From NCBI GenBank assembly GCA_910585575.1, contig CAJUFS010000014.1, forward strand, positions 1-48,449: DNA of 48,449 bases, in the 5' to 3' direction. The notes beneath the pieces were generated by a model. That model did not search any database and had not been told where the DNA came from. It was given only the letters and a program-made list of their open reading frames with translations. Made by a program: the position numbers and the translations under genes. This DNA comes from an uncultured Adlercreutzia sp. (GTDB lineage: Bacteria; Actinomycetota; Coriobacteriia; Coriobacteriales; Eggerthellaceae). Positions 26,101 to 33,950 of the stretch are shown piece after piece. Positions within the stretch are counted from its first letter, which is position 1. Every line of letters begins with the position of its first letter.

Positions 26101-29100
26101 AGGGGTTGGAACACGTTGACGCGGTAGCTGTTGACGGACAGCAGCTCCTCGTTGCCGCTTTCCACCAAGAACGCATAGTCGTCGTTCACGCCAAAGCCCG
26201 GAAGCTTGAGCTGGGTGGAGGTGGGGGCGACGAAGTCGTCGGTAACGGTGACCGCCGTCTGGCCCACCGCCGTCAGCGCTTCGGTGCGTGCGGGATTCCA
26301 CAGCTGGTAGCGCTCATCGATCTTGCGTTGGAGCCGTTCCTGATCGGTGAGGGTGGGGTCCCAATCGGCGGCCTTCAGGGTGAAGCGATAGGTTCTCGTC
26401 AGCGAGGCCGTGGTGGGGTTACCGGTAGCGCCGTCGTTGAAGAAGAACGTGCCCGTCAGCGTGATGTCGCGGTCGTTGGCGGGGCGGTTGGCAATGACGC
26501 CGTCGTCGCCCACGTAATAGTTATCGAGGCCCGAGGTCGCCCAGGAAGCGGTGACGAAGGGCGAGGTGATAGCCGTGGCCAGCGAGGGATCGGCCAGCAC
26601 GCCGTCGATGGCACCCGAGCCGGTGGGAAGATTCAGATTATGGGTGACGGTGGATGAGGTATCGCCCTCGGTGAACAGGGAAGCGCCCACAGCGGTGGCG
26701 GTGGGTTCCAATATCTCGTTCTGAATGCGCGCCTGGTCCCAGCCAAGGGCCACGGGTTGGGACGGGCTCCATTCGAGGGAAGCCTCGCCGCAGGTAAGTT
26801 CGAACGTGACGGCAAAGGAGGAACCGTAGCCGTCTGGCTTGGTCACCGTGGTCGGGGAGACAACGGAGGGATTGTAGAAGAAGTAGGAGATAGCGCCATT
26901 GGCCTGGTCGTTTGCCGTGGAAAGGGCGGCGAAGGCGCCGTTGCGCACGGCATTGGCGGTTTTTAGGCGCAGGGTAATGCCCTCCAGGTTGAAGTCGGCC
27001 AAGGTGGCCGCAGTCTGCAGCTTTTCCTGAACGAGGGTGGTCAGGTTGCTATCGCGGGGGCTTTCCGGCTCGGGAGCCCATCCATTCGCGGCCGCGTCGC
27101 GCAGTAGTTGCACGGCCTGACGTACGCGCACTTCGTCGGAGGACAGGTCGAGCGGTCCCACCTGGCCCACGGAGTGTACGTAGGAGCCTTTTTGCGTGCG
27201 GGCCGACACTTGCAGGTAGCAGCCGTGGAGCGACCAATCAGGGGTAAAGTTGTCCGCCGTTGCGCCGAGAATGGGCAGATAGGATCCTTCTTCGCCCGTT
27301 GACGACACAAACCACTGCCAGGCAACCTGGGACGAGGTGATGCTGTAGTAATAGGTAGGACCGCCGTATTTGGCTTGGGCCGTCAGGGTTTCACCCGCGG
27401 CGCAGGAGCCGCTCATGACGATGAGCGTGGGCTGCGACGAGTAGAGATACGTGTACTGGACGGGCTCCGAGGAGAAGCTTACCGCTTGGCCGGCCGCGTC
27501 GGTGCCGGTAGCGGTAACACGTAGGTACTTGCCGCCGTAGGTGGAGGAGGTGGAAGTAAAGGTGGCAGCGGTGCCTCCGCTGTAGCTGGCGATGTTCGTC
27601 CAACGGGCGCCGTCCGAGGAGTACGACCACTGGTACTTGACGTTGGTGGGCTGCTGCAAGCTGGCACCCTGGGCCACCGCGGTAAGCGTCTGGCCCGACT
27701 CGGGAATACCCTCGATGGCTACACCCGTGAGCGCCACGGGAAGGGGGTGCACGGTTAGGTTGCCGGTGTAGGTATAGGAAGACGACCCCTTCGTCACCTT
27801 GGCAGTAACCACGACGGAGGTGCTGTCTGTGATGGGTAGCGTCACTTGGCCCGTAGCGCTGATAAGCGCCTCGTTTTTGCTGGTCCACGTAACCGTGGAG
27901 CCATTGGCGCCTTCTGCGGGAAACGCCAAGTCGCAGGGCTTGTAGATGTTCTTGTAGGTAGTGTTGTAATAGCTTTGAATGAGCTGGAAGTCGGTGTTGG
28001 CGCACAGGTAGTCGGAGAAGACGATGGCTCCACTAGCCTCTGAAGTGGCGGAGCTCTCCTCGTCTCCCCTGGCCGTGACGCGCACCATGCGGCCCTTCCA
28101 CCCTTCGGGGCTGGCCGCCACGTAGGAGTTGGGAACCGTCCAGGTGGCGGCTGTGGCGCTCGGAATGTCGATCCACGTTCCAGCGGCAGCGGACTCGGCA
28201 CTCTCCGCGTATTGCCACTGGTAGGTCACGTTGGTGGCGGTCTTGCCGTTGGCGCCCAAAGCGGTGGCGGTCAGCTTGGTGCCCGTTACCAGCTCGCCCT
28301 CAGGGAAGGAGCCGTCGGGAGCGGTCAGGGACACCGTAGCGATGGGATTGCTGGCCGGGTGCACCTTGATATCGAAGGTTTTCGTGGCGGTGGCGGTGCC
28401 GATGCGCAGGGTGGCGGTCAGACGTACCGTTACAGCGCTGGCGGTATCGGGCAGGGCTAAGGAGCCGTCGGAGCCAATGACGGCCTCATTGTTGGAGGCC
28501 CAGGTGATAGCGGCTTGGTTCAGACCTTGGGAGGGCAGCTCAAGACGCTTCACCGTCGCAAAACTATCGGCGGTGATGTCGTCGGTGACAATGTGCAGAG
28601 CCTCTTTGGCCTCGGTCACCAGCAGGGTGTCCGATTTGACGATGGGCCCGACAACATTCGAGGTAGCAGACGAATTCTGGTCGGCAGTCACAGAGGCGCG
28701 CAGGTACTTGCCCACCAAGCTGTCGTTTTGCGGAATGGTAAAGGTGGAGCCTGTGCCGGCGGTGGCGAGAGCCTCGAAAGGCCCCGCTGCGTTGTCAGAC
28801 ACCTCCCAGGTGTAGAGGGCGCCCGAGGCCTCCATGCCCGTGGCGCCCAGGGCAATACCGCGCAGGGTAACGCCGGTTTCAGGAGTGCCAGTAATTTCCA
28901 GCGTTGCCACGGGCACCTGGTAGAAGGAGCCGTTCGTGCAGGTGGGCATGCCGTAGCCGTTGGCGCCGACCAGCCAATAATCCACGGACGTATTCGCAGG
29001 AGTAGGCGAGAGCGTCTTGGTGGTCTGGCAGTTCGTCAGCGTCGCGCGCCCGGAAGAGGATGACGCGTAGCCGATGATGCCGCCCGCATTGCGGTTTTTC

Positions 29101-29963
29101 ACGGCGGTGATGGCGCCGACGTTCACGCAGTTGCGATACGTGACTTTCGTTCCGCCCGTCGAGTAGCCGGCAATGCCTCCGGCGTATCCGAGGGACGAGG
29201 CCGTGGTGGTGACGGTGCCCTGGTTCGTGCAATCTTCCACGGCACCGCTGTTGTGGCCGATGATGCCGCCCAGGTAGTTGGCGGTGCCTGTGACGGTGGC
29301 GAGGTTGGTGCAGTGGCGCACGGTGCCCGTGTTGGAGCCGACGAGCGCACCCTGGGAATAGCCCGAATAGCCCGAATAACTCGATCCTGTAGTGACGACG
29401 CTGCCGGCTAACGTGAGGTTTTCGATGGTGCCGCTATTGCTAGCGAAGAGGCCCTTCTTGTCGCCTGATGCCAGCTTCAGCTCCACCGTAAGCGTGTGGC
29501 CGTCGCCATCAAAGGCGCCCGAGAAGCTGCTTTTGGGGGCCAGCGCGGTGCCACGCAAGTCGAAGTCGTTGCACAACTTGGCCGAGGCGGCGTTCGTGGT
29601 GTAGCTGCTGAAGAACCACAGTACCTCATCGACGGTGGAAAGCTGGTAGACACCGTCCTCGTCCTGGGCCGGCACGCCATCGGATTGTGCAGCCGGTGTT
29701 TCAGCGGAGGTTGCAAGGGGCTTCGGCGCTTGGGATGCGCTGGGGTCGGAAGCCGTCGAGAGCACCTCTTCCCCTTGGCTCGGTTGATCGGCGAGGGATG
29801 CTGTTGCGCCCGCTTCGGCGACTGCGTCAAGGTTTTCCGCCTCAGCCCAAGCAGCACTGGGCGTCAACGAGAGAATGAGGAGAACGCTCAACAAAAGAGA
29901 GAGCCATTGCTGCGCCCGCAGCGCAGCAGGGCGCCTTAAGGGCGCACGGGATTGTCCGACCAT
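23190..29963 (-). CDS. Giant cell-surface protein with GLUG, Ig-like, transcobalamin-like (DUF4430) and beta-propeller regions
   Basis: The ATG at 29963 has TAGGTG six bases upstream and gives 2257 aa; a GTG at 29972 is possible. Regions in order: signal peptide (about 1-42, ending AAWA); GLUG repeats (about 160-320, for example LGGIIGHNSGAVEDCTNQG); alternating Ig-like repeats of two kinds (about 330-1000, with YQWQY and ITWASNN motifs); a long middle region; and a DUF4430/transcobalamin-like C-terminal domain at about 1500-1610 (SAWDCFSRLLSAHGMG, YWAFYVNGRYADVYADDYEV). A PQQ-type beta-propeller (about 1690-2040) and a Pro/Thr/Gly-rich stalk follow, then a final membrane helix (about 2230-2250) with an RRRR stop signal. 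There is no LPxTG, so anchoring is by the helix. The cobalamin riboswitch 27 bp upstream suggests corrinoid binding at the surface (inference). Confidence 0.9.
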   Translation of the reverse strand: MVGQSRAPLRRPAALRAQQWLSLLLSVLLILSLTPSAAWAEAENLDAVAEAGATASLADQPSQGEEVLSTASDPSASQAPKPLATSAETPAAQSDGVPAQDEDGVYQLSTVDEVLWFFSSYTTNAASAKLCNDFDLRGTALAPKSSFSGAFDGDGHTLTVELKLASGDKKGLFASNSGTIENLTLAGSVVTTGSSYSGYSGYSQGALVGSNTGTVRHCTNLATVTGTANYLGGIIGHNSGAVEDCTNQGTVTTTASSLGYAGGIAGYSTGGTKVTYRNCVNVGAITAVKNRNAGGIIGYASSSSGRATLTNCQTTKTLSPTPANTSVDYWLVGANGYGMPTCTNGSFYQVPVATLEITGTPETGVTLRGIALGATGMEASGALYTWEVSDNAAGPFEALATAGTGSTFTIPQNDSLVGKYLRASVTADQNSSATSNVVGPIVKSDTLLVTEAKEALHIVTDDITADSFATVKRLELPSQGLNQAAITWASNNEAVIGSDGSLALPDTASAVTVRLTATLRIGTATATKTFDIKVHPASNPIATVSLTAPDGSFPEGELVTGTKLTATALGANGKTATNVTYQWQYAESAESAAAGTWIDIPSATAATWTVPNSYVAASPEGWKGRMVRVTARGDEESSATSEASGAIVFSDYLCANTDFQLIQSYYNTTYKNIYKPCDLAFPAEGANGSTVTWTSKNEALISATGQVTLPITDSTSVVVTAKVTKGSSSYTYTGNLTVHPLPVALTGVAIEGIPESGQTLTAVAQGASLQQPTNVKYQWSYSSDGARWTNIASYSGGTAATFTSTSSTYGGKYLRVTATGTDAAGQAVSFSSEPVQYTYLYSSQPTLIVMSGSCAAGETLTAQAKYGGPTYYYSITSSQVAWQWFVSSTGEEGSYLPILGATADNFTPDWSLHGCYLQVSARTQKGSYVHSVGQVGPLDLSSDEVRVRQAVQLLRDAAANGWAPEPESPRDSNLTTLVQEKLQTAATLADFNLEGITLRLKTANAVRNGAFAALSTANDQANGAISYFFYNPSVVSPTTVTKPDGYGSSFAVTFELTCGEASLEWSPSQPVALGWDQARIQNEILEPTATAVGASLFTEGDTSSTVTHNLNLPTGSGAIDGVLADPSLATAITSPFVTASWATSGLDNYYVGDDGVIANRPANDRDITLTGTFFFNDGATGNPTTASLTRTYRFTLKAADWDPTLTDQERLQRKIDERYQLWNPARTEALTAVGQTAVTVTDDFVAPTSTQLKLPGFGVNDDYAFLVESGNEELLSVNSYRVNVFQPLEGDAATTTLTVKVYERARPWVCAIKVYDVTVEPVSRQALEDEIALMEEAKAHYFEAISRGQSADAVTDNLDYFFKVSRASDGSLLWSRTHDEASAIVGGIVPQLVTNSAVPDDNQYFESSDKNVVTHQNLLVTRPAYDRTITVRSCLSSEKFADYFERYQDDPTWGPLLAQLYRQPVEATFVVKGTEGTVDPSGGQEPAVRTVTASITGVTEHEDGEAFAAQAWVPAAVLELAADESWSAWDCFSRLLSAHGMGASTEEGWLPYSITNQAGRTLAATFDDPRSYWAFYVNGRYADVYADDYEVVDGDVIELRYLDRSGEEQPVEVPEANIEADHPDLALDWEGFTEHASVVAQGNIANASADTPLVAAEVEEAFDPVLLSEAPALFRTLRSASFASRSLSVSYTSDPLVVGQRTFLVSGADLQRATLSVVAEDGTRTTKRLAGAINSTCRLAYGSGIIVVPLAEGAVQALSASTLETLWYVPASLEGAQTLSTPTVANGLVYLATAEKLDRKGMSTRGTLRAFDVRTGKLRGAITNPRAGYYWAGGALVGGAYVIGDDAGVVHAYRPDLSLEVSTLALSSSPLRSTLVVGGVNGTRRTCYLVSRDGAFHRFSVDSSGQLRRGLSLSFADTSTSTPAVVGSTAYVGGALGGKGVLAEIDLDRFTVTRRITHADGTALPGEVKSHPLTVRDQGLALYFTTNDATGCLYGYQEGSAQAHRVYQPAAARQNYTMASPYLDAAGHIGYTNDSGYLFVLKKSAAISPEEPETPKPGQPAEPDAPTPTESSQPATPTTPGTTPGTSTTPGTDGSIPGGTGSNTSPGVFAPGTETTHPGAPGNVGILGPGGASGSTLLPDGAGSRLPLHHAANSPFADRQRSAFTTLISRADSALATQISLAGETSVVGATTEGRPGSTGSGPASVALFDDETALSSGLSDSVQNRAATTLALLAALGFASTAAVAIRRRRQQTENA

Positions 29964-29989
29964 GCGGAACACCTACTTCCAGGGCTATC

Positions 29990-30235
29990 GTGCGACAGGC
30001 AGGTATTCCGACTTCGCCTCTTTTGGGAGCATTCGGCGTGCAACCGCCGGCGCCGACCTTGCGCTTCTTCACGCTGCTCTCGGTGGTTCTGACGAGAACG
30101 AGCGGCCCGACAGCAAAAGGATCCAGCGCGGTAATGCCCCATCAGCTTTACGGTTCCTGGTAGAGCGGAGGATTCTCACCTCCATTCCCCTCAGCCGTGC
30201 GGCCCCTTGCCGCCCGACCGGCGCGGTGCCCCGCG
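29990..30235 (-). promoter_or_regulatory. Cobalamin riboswitch
   Basis: On the minus strand the conserved core GGGGAATGGAGGTGAGAATC, ending in CTCC (plus 30167-30190), matches the cobalamin pattern GGGAA-n-GGTG-nn-AATCC. It is followed by ACCAGGAACCGTAA, in place of CCCGCnACTGTAA, and later by the B12 box GTCGGAATACCTGCC (plus about 29998-30012). The aptamer ends 27 nt before the ATG of the giant surface protein, with no room for a separate terminator. Control is therefore probably translational, by hiding the TAGGTG ribosome binding site when the corrinoid is bound. The outer 5' boundary is approximate. Confidence 0.9.
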
Positions 30236-30294
30236 CAACCCATCAATGCCAATGGCCTCATTCTACCACCTGCGATACCGCCCCTGGGGAGGGT

Positions 30295-30378
30295 GGCCTG
30301 CGGGTGGTCTATCTGCCTATCCCGAATTCTCATATTTCGGAATAGGCCCCTCGCAGGCGGATGGCCACCATGCAGGCC
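30295..30378. repeat. Imperfect palindrome upstream of the cobalamin riboswitch
   Basis: Outer arms GGCCTGC/GCAGGCC (30295-30301, 30372-30378) and GGTGG/CCACC enclose an inner 11-bp stem with one mismatch (30316-30326, 30336-30346). It lies just upstream of a -10-like TAGAAT (plus 30260-30265) that could start the riboswitch transcript. It may be an operator or a small repeat. Confidence 0.45.
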
Positions 30379-30493
30379 TAACGAGGCGCAAGGTCGCAGC
30401 CTCGGGGAAGGATGATCCGCGGGTGGCGCGTCTGCGTTTCCCGATGGCGAGCAACGATAACCCAACAGCTTACAGAAGCCGCTATGTCAAGAC

Positions 30494-30521
30494 TTCACGG
30501 CGCCGATGTTTTGCGTATACT
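30494..30521 (+). promoter_or_regulatory. Promoter of the structured RNA at 30526
   Basis: TTCACG (30494-30499) and TATACT (30516-30521) are separated by 16 bp. The predicted start, 6-7 bases downstream, coincides with the first base of the RNA closing helix. Confidence 0.6.
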
Positions 30522-30525
30522 AAGG

Positions 30526-30693
30526 GCAAGTCCTGTTCCCGCCCATCTTTGCGATGGACCGACGTTTTTACATGAGGGAGCTTTAGAAGCTGGTGAAACG
30601 GAGATTCGTATCCGTTGATACGAAAGCCGGGAAGCCAGATGCGAGCACCCACCTTTTGAGGTGGGTTCATCCTCAGGCGGGGGCAGGATTTGC
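30526..30693 (+). ncRNA. Structured non-coding RNA with an 18-bp closing helix (6S-RNA-like architecture, family unproven)
   Basis: Positions 30526-30543 pair along all 18 bases with 30676-30693 (three G-U pairs), closing an RNA of about 168 nt. Inside are a stem of CTGG/CCAG, CGG/CCG and TTCGTATC/GATACGAA with a CGTT loop (30590-30638). The internal loop of that stem is TGAAA opposite GGAAG. A hairpin ACCCACC/GGTGGGT follows (30647-30666). A promoter lies at the right distance upstream, and no gene follows on the + strand, because the convergent mscS gene begins at base 30694. A closing helix, a large interior and a 3'-side hairpin resemble 6S RNA, but I see no sequence proof of that family. 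Confidence 0.6.
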
Positions 30694-31713
30694 TTATGCT
30701 TGCGCGGGCTTTTCCTGTTGAGTGCCTGCCGGAGCGCTCGTCTCCTCGCTCTTTCCCGTATCGCCCTTACTGCCGCTGTGCTCTGAACTGGGGCCACTGC
30801 CCGTGGCAGAAGCGCCGCCTTGCGCACCGGCCGTCTGAGGCACGGGTACCAGCACGCCGGTCTCGTCGGTGGGCACCAGCACCGGGGCCGTGCCGTGGTC
30901 TTCCCCGTCGGCAGTCAGCGAGCTCATGGCTTCTTCGATAAGGTGGTTGTGCACGTAGGGCGCCACGGCGCGAATAGCAGCATCGGTGGCGTTGCTGGCT
31001 TTGCTGGCGTCCGTAATGGTGAAGCTGAGGGTGCCTTGGAAGCCCTTGTCGGTAATGGCGCTGAAAGACACGCTCGGCCCCTTCTTAATTTTGCTCACCC
31101 GCGAAACCGCCTTTTCGGCGGCGTCCTCGATGTGGTGGGCCGTGGCGGTGAGCCGTTCGCTGTTCGTGGTGACTACCAAGTTGATGGACACGTCGTTCAA
31201 GGGCGAGAGCTTAGCCACGGCAGTGGAGGTCATCAGCGAGTTCGGGATGTTGATGTGGTTGCCGGAGCTGTCCACGATAGAGGTGTAGCGCCAGGTGACG
31301 TCCTGCACCACGCCGGACACGCCGCTCGGCCCCATGCGAATGTTATCGCCGGGCTCCACGCTGCGCGATACGCTGACCTGCAGGCCGCCCAGCAGGTTCG
31401 ACAGCGTGTCCTGAAAGCCCAGGGACACAGCGATACCAACGACGCCCAAGCCGGCAATCATGGCGTTGATGTTCACGTTGAAGCAAATGGACAAGATGCA
31501 GGCAATGCCGAAGATCCACACCACGGCGCGCACCAGGTTGATGAAGATAGAGCTGGACGGCAAGAGCGTGGTCTTCTTCAGGATGCGCCGCATGAAGGCT
31601 ACGGTCACGCGGCAAATTAGGAACGTGATGGCGCAGATGATGACCACGCCCAAAAAGGTATTGAACCAGTCGGCGTGGACGAACTTGTCGAATATGTTGA
31701 ACCAATCGGGCAT
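30694..31713 (-). CDS. mscS: MscS-family mechanosensitive ion channel
   Basis: This protein opens under membrane tension to release solutes during hypo-osmotic shock. The 339-aa product from the ATG at 31713 has three membrane helices (about 18-35, 60-80, 90-115). The pore helix region AMIAGLGVVGIAVSLGFQDT and the beta domain start (GGLQVSVSRSVEPGDNIRMG) are typical. Residues 125-275 form the cytoplasmic domain. The last 60 residues are a Gly/Ser/Thr/Pro-rich tail that most MscS proteins lack. It lies downstream of the pknB operon on the same strand, separated by a hairpin. Its stop codon directly abuts the closing helix of the convergent RNA. Confidence 0.93.
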   Translation of the reverse strand: MPDWFNIFDKFVHADWFNTFLGVVIICAITFLICRVTVAFMRRILKKTTLLPSSSIFINLVRAVVWIFGIACILSICFNVNINAMIAGLGVVGIAVSLGFQDTLSNLLGGLQVSVSRSVEPGDNIRMGPSGVSGVVQDVTWRYTSIVDSSGNHINIPNSLMTSTAVAKLSPLNDVSINLVVTTNSERLTATAHHIEDAAEKAVSRVSKIKKGPSVSFSAITDKGFQGTLSFTITDASKASNATDAAIRAVAPYVHNHLIEEAMSSLTADGEDHGTAPVLVPTDETGVLVPVPQTAGAQGGASATGSGPSSEHSGSKGDTGKSEETSAPAGTQQEKPAQA

Positions 31714-31728
31714 GACTCTATTATAGAA

Positions 31729-31758
31729 GCGGCTCCCTCAACGAAGCGAGGGAGCCGC
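31729..31758 (-). terminator. Hairpin after pknB
   Basis: A perfect 11-bp stem GCGGCTCCCTC/GAGGGAGCCGC with an 8-nt loop lies between the pknB stop and the mscS start. On the minus strand TTCTATAAT follows. It probably terminates the fha-pst-rod-pkn operon at least partly, 16 bp before the mscS ATG. Confidence 0.65.
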
Positions 31759-31829
31759 CATCTTCACCGTTTTGTTGCAGAAAACCAGGAGGAAGACCCT
31801 GCGCCTTCTGCTGAGCGCCCAGGGCGAGC

Positions 31830-33869
31830 CTAGGCTTGGGCGCCCTCCGTGGTGCCCGCGTCTCCGCCGTCGGCGTTGCCGTCTTCGCCCGCATCGTCGC
31901 CATTGTCGGGCGTGGTGGGCTCAGGAGTGGGGGTGGGATCGGGCTGTTTGGGGCCGTTGCTGACCGTGATGGTGATGGTGGCACCCGGCTCGGCCGTGCC
32001 CGTCTTGCTTTGGTTGATGACGGTGCCGGCGGCATCGTCGCTGTCGGCATACTTGGTCTTCACCGTGAAGCCAGCGTTCTGCAGCGCTGTGGTGGCCGTG
32101 CTCTCCGACTGACCGACGACGCTGGGAATGTCGGCCTCGTTCTTGCCCATGCTCACCGTAATGGACACGGTGCCGCCGGGCTCGATGGGGTCGTTCAGCG
32201 GGTTCTGCTTGAAGACGGTGCCTTCGGGCTTGTCGGAGTACTCTTCGTTCACGTCAACGCCGAAGCCGGCATCCTGCAGCTCCTTCTTTGCTTGGTCGAG
32301 ATCCATGCCGATGACGTTGGGAGCCTTCGTGGTTTTCGGACCGCGAGAGATGACGTATTCGATGGTAGCGTTGGGATCGGCCTTCTCGCCAGCGGACGGA
32401 TTCTGCGAGATGATGAGCCCCTCTTCCACGGTGTCGGAGTACTGGCTTTCCGATTGCGCCACGTTGAGGCCCTTGGCCGCGGCCGCTTCCTTGGCGGCCT
32501 CGGGGGTCATGCCGGTAATTTTAGGAACTTCCACCTGCTCGTCGCCTTGGGAGACCAGCAAGTTGATGTTCGACCCTTTCTCCGCTTCGCCGCCGCTGGG
32601 GTCTTGGCTGATGACGCAGCCTTCCTCAACGCTCTCGTCGTAGCCGAAGCCGATGGTGCCCACTTCGAACCCGGCTTGGCGAATTTCCGTGGAGGCCTGG
32701 TCCACCGTCTTGCCGGTGACATCGGGAACCGCGACCATTTCCTTATCGCCGGCGCCGGCGAAGGCCCACACCAGGCCACCGATAAGGGCAATGGCCAGGA
32801 CGGCGGCGATCACGGCAATGATGATGGGCTTCTTGTTGCTTTTCTGGGGCCCCTGGTCGCGGAAGTTGGTGGCGGGGAAGCTGCCTGTCGAGGAGGGCGA
32901 GCTGGTGTTGCCGCCCACATAGGGCATGGCCTGGGTGCCGTCGGTGAGGGGCACGGTGGCAGCGGCGCCGCCGACTGCGCCCATGACGCGGGTTTGCGCT
33001 TCGGTGAAGCTGTTGCCGCGGCCCAAGTTGAGGGGGCGGCCAGCCAGGTAGTCGTTCAAGGCCAGGCGCATGTCGTTGGCCGTGGCGAAACGGTCGGCCG
33101 GGTTCTTCGACAGGGCCACCATGATGATGTCCTCGAGGGCCGGATCGATGTCGGGGTTCACCGAGCTGGGCGGGACGGGATCGTCCTTCACCTGCATCAT
33201 GGCCACGGACACGGCGTCGGGGCCGTCGAAGGGCAGCTTGCCCGTGGCGGCCTCGTAAAGCACCACGCCCAGCGAGTAAATGTCGCTGGCGGCGGTGAGG
33301 TCTTTGCCCTGGGCCTGTTCAGGGGAAATATAGTGGGCGGTGCCCAGCACCGCGGAGGTTTTGTCGTTGACGGAGTTCTTAGCGCGGGCGATGCCGAAGT
33401 CCATCACCTTCACGTTGCCATCGGGCTGCACCATGATGTTCTGGGGCTTGATGTCGCGATGGATGATGTCCTGGTTGTGGGCCACGGTAAGGGCCTGGCA
33501 TACCTGGGAGCCAATTTCGGCCACCTTGCGCTGATTGATGGCGCCGCGCTGCTGGATAGCGGTTTTCAGATCGGAGCCGCGCACGAACTCCATGACGATG
33601 AAGTAGGTGCCGTCCTCGTGGCCCCAGTCGTAGACGTTCACAATGTAGGGGCTCTGAAGGTTGGCGGCCGCAGCGGCTTCCTGGCGGAAGCGCTGGGTGA
33701 AGGCCGGGTCAGCGGCGAACTGCGGCAGCATGACCTTTACGGCCACCACGCGCATCAAGGTGTTGTCCTGGGCCCGGTATACCTCGGCCATGCCGCCGAT
33801 ACCGATACGGTCTTTGATTTCGTAGCGGCCCGCGAGGACCTTGCCCGTCATTGTTGCCTGTCCGGTCAC
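31830..33869 (-). CDS. pknB: Transmembrane Ser/Thr protein kinase with four PASTA domains
   Basis: The GTG at 33869 has AAGGAG at good spacing and gives 679 aa; an ATG six codons later is less well placed. The Hanks-type kinase domain (about 16-275) shows the glycine loop IGIGGMAEVY, K45 in VAVK, the catalytic D139 in HRDIKPQN and D157 in DFG. A membrane helix (about 342-368) connects to four extracellular PASTA repeats (about 375-640), which bind muropeptides or lipid II, and an acidic Pro/Thr/Gly-rich tail. The kinase regulates cell-wall synthesis and division in Actinomycetota. It is the last gene of the fhaA-fhaB-pstP-rodA/pbp cluster, 81 bp behind the fusion gene. pknA is absent. Confidence 0.95.
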   Translation of the reverse strand: MTGQATMTGKVLAGRYEIKDRIGIGGMAEVYRAQDNTLMRVVAVKVMLPQFAADPAFTQRFRQEAAAAANLQSPYIVNVYDWGHEDGTYFIVMEFVRGSDLKTAIQQRGAINQRKVAEIGSQVCQALTVAHNQDIIHRDIKPQNIMVQPDGNVKVMDFGIARAKNSVNDKTSAVLGTAHYISPEQAQGKDLTAASDIYSLGVVLYEAATGKLPFDGPDAVSVAMMQVKDDPVPPSSVNPDIDPALEDIIMVALSKNPADRFATANDMRLALNDYLAGRPLNLGRGNSFTEAQTRVMGAVGGAAATVPLTDGTQAMPYVGGNTSSPSSTGSFPATNFRDQGPQKSNKKPIIIAVIAAVLAIALIGGLVWAFAGAGDKEMVAVPDVTGKTVDQASTEIRQAGFEVGTIGFGYDESVEEGCVISQDPSGGEAEKGSNINLLVSQGDEQVEVPKITGMTPEAAKEAAAAKGLNVAQSESQYSDTVEEGLIISQNPSAGEKADPNATIEYVISRGPKTTKAPNVIGMDLDQAKKELQDAGFGVDVNEEYSDKPEGTVFKQNPLNDPIEPGGTVSITVSMGKNEADIPSVVGQSESTATTALQNAGFTVKTKYADSDDAAGTVINQSKTGTAEPGATITITVSNGPKQPDPTPTPEPTTPDNGDDAGEDGNADGGDAGTTEGAQA

Positions 33870-33950
33870 CTTGTTACTCCTTAAAGTTCCATGCTCTGGT
33901 GGGTTTGCAGTTTGTTTTGGATGCGAACTCGCGTGAGTTTGATCATTGTA

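Noticed and set aside
30526..30693. Second cobalamin riboswitch in the mscS-side spacer
   Set aside because: GCCGGGAAGCCAGATG looks faintly like a B12 box, but the GGGAA...GGTG...AATCC core is absent and no gene follows on that strand.
31836..33884. Open + strand frame of 682 codons
   Set aside because: It is antisense to pknB, with a skewed His/Gly/Val composition.
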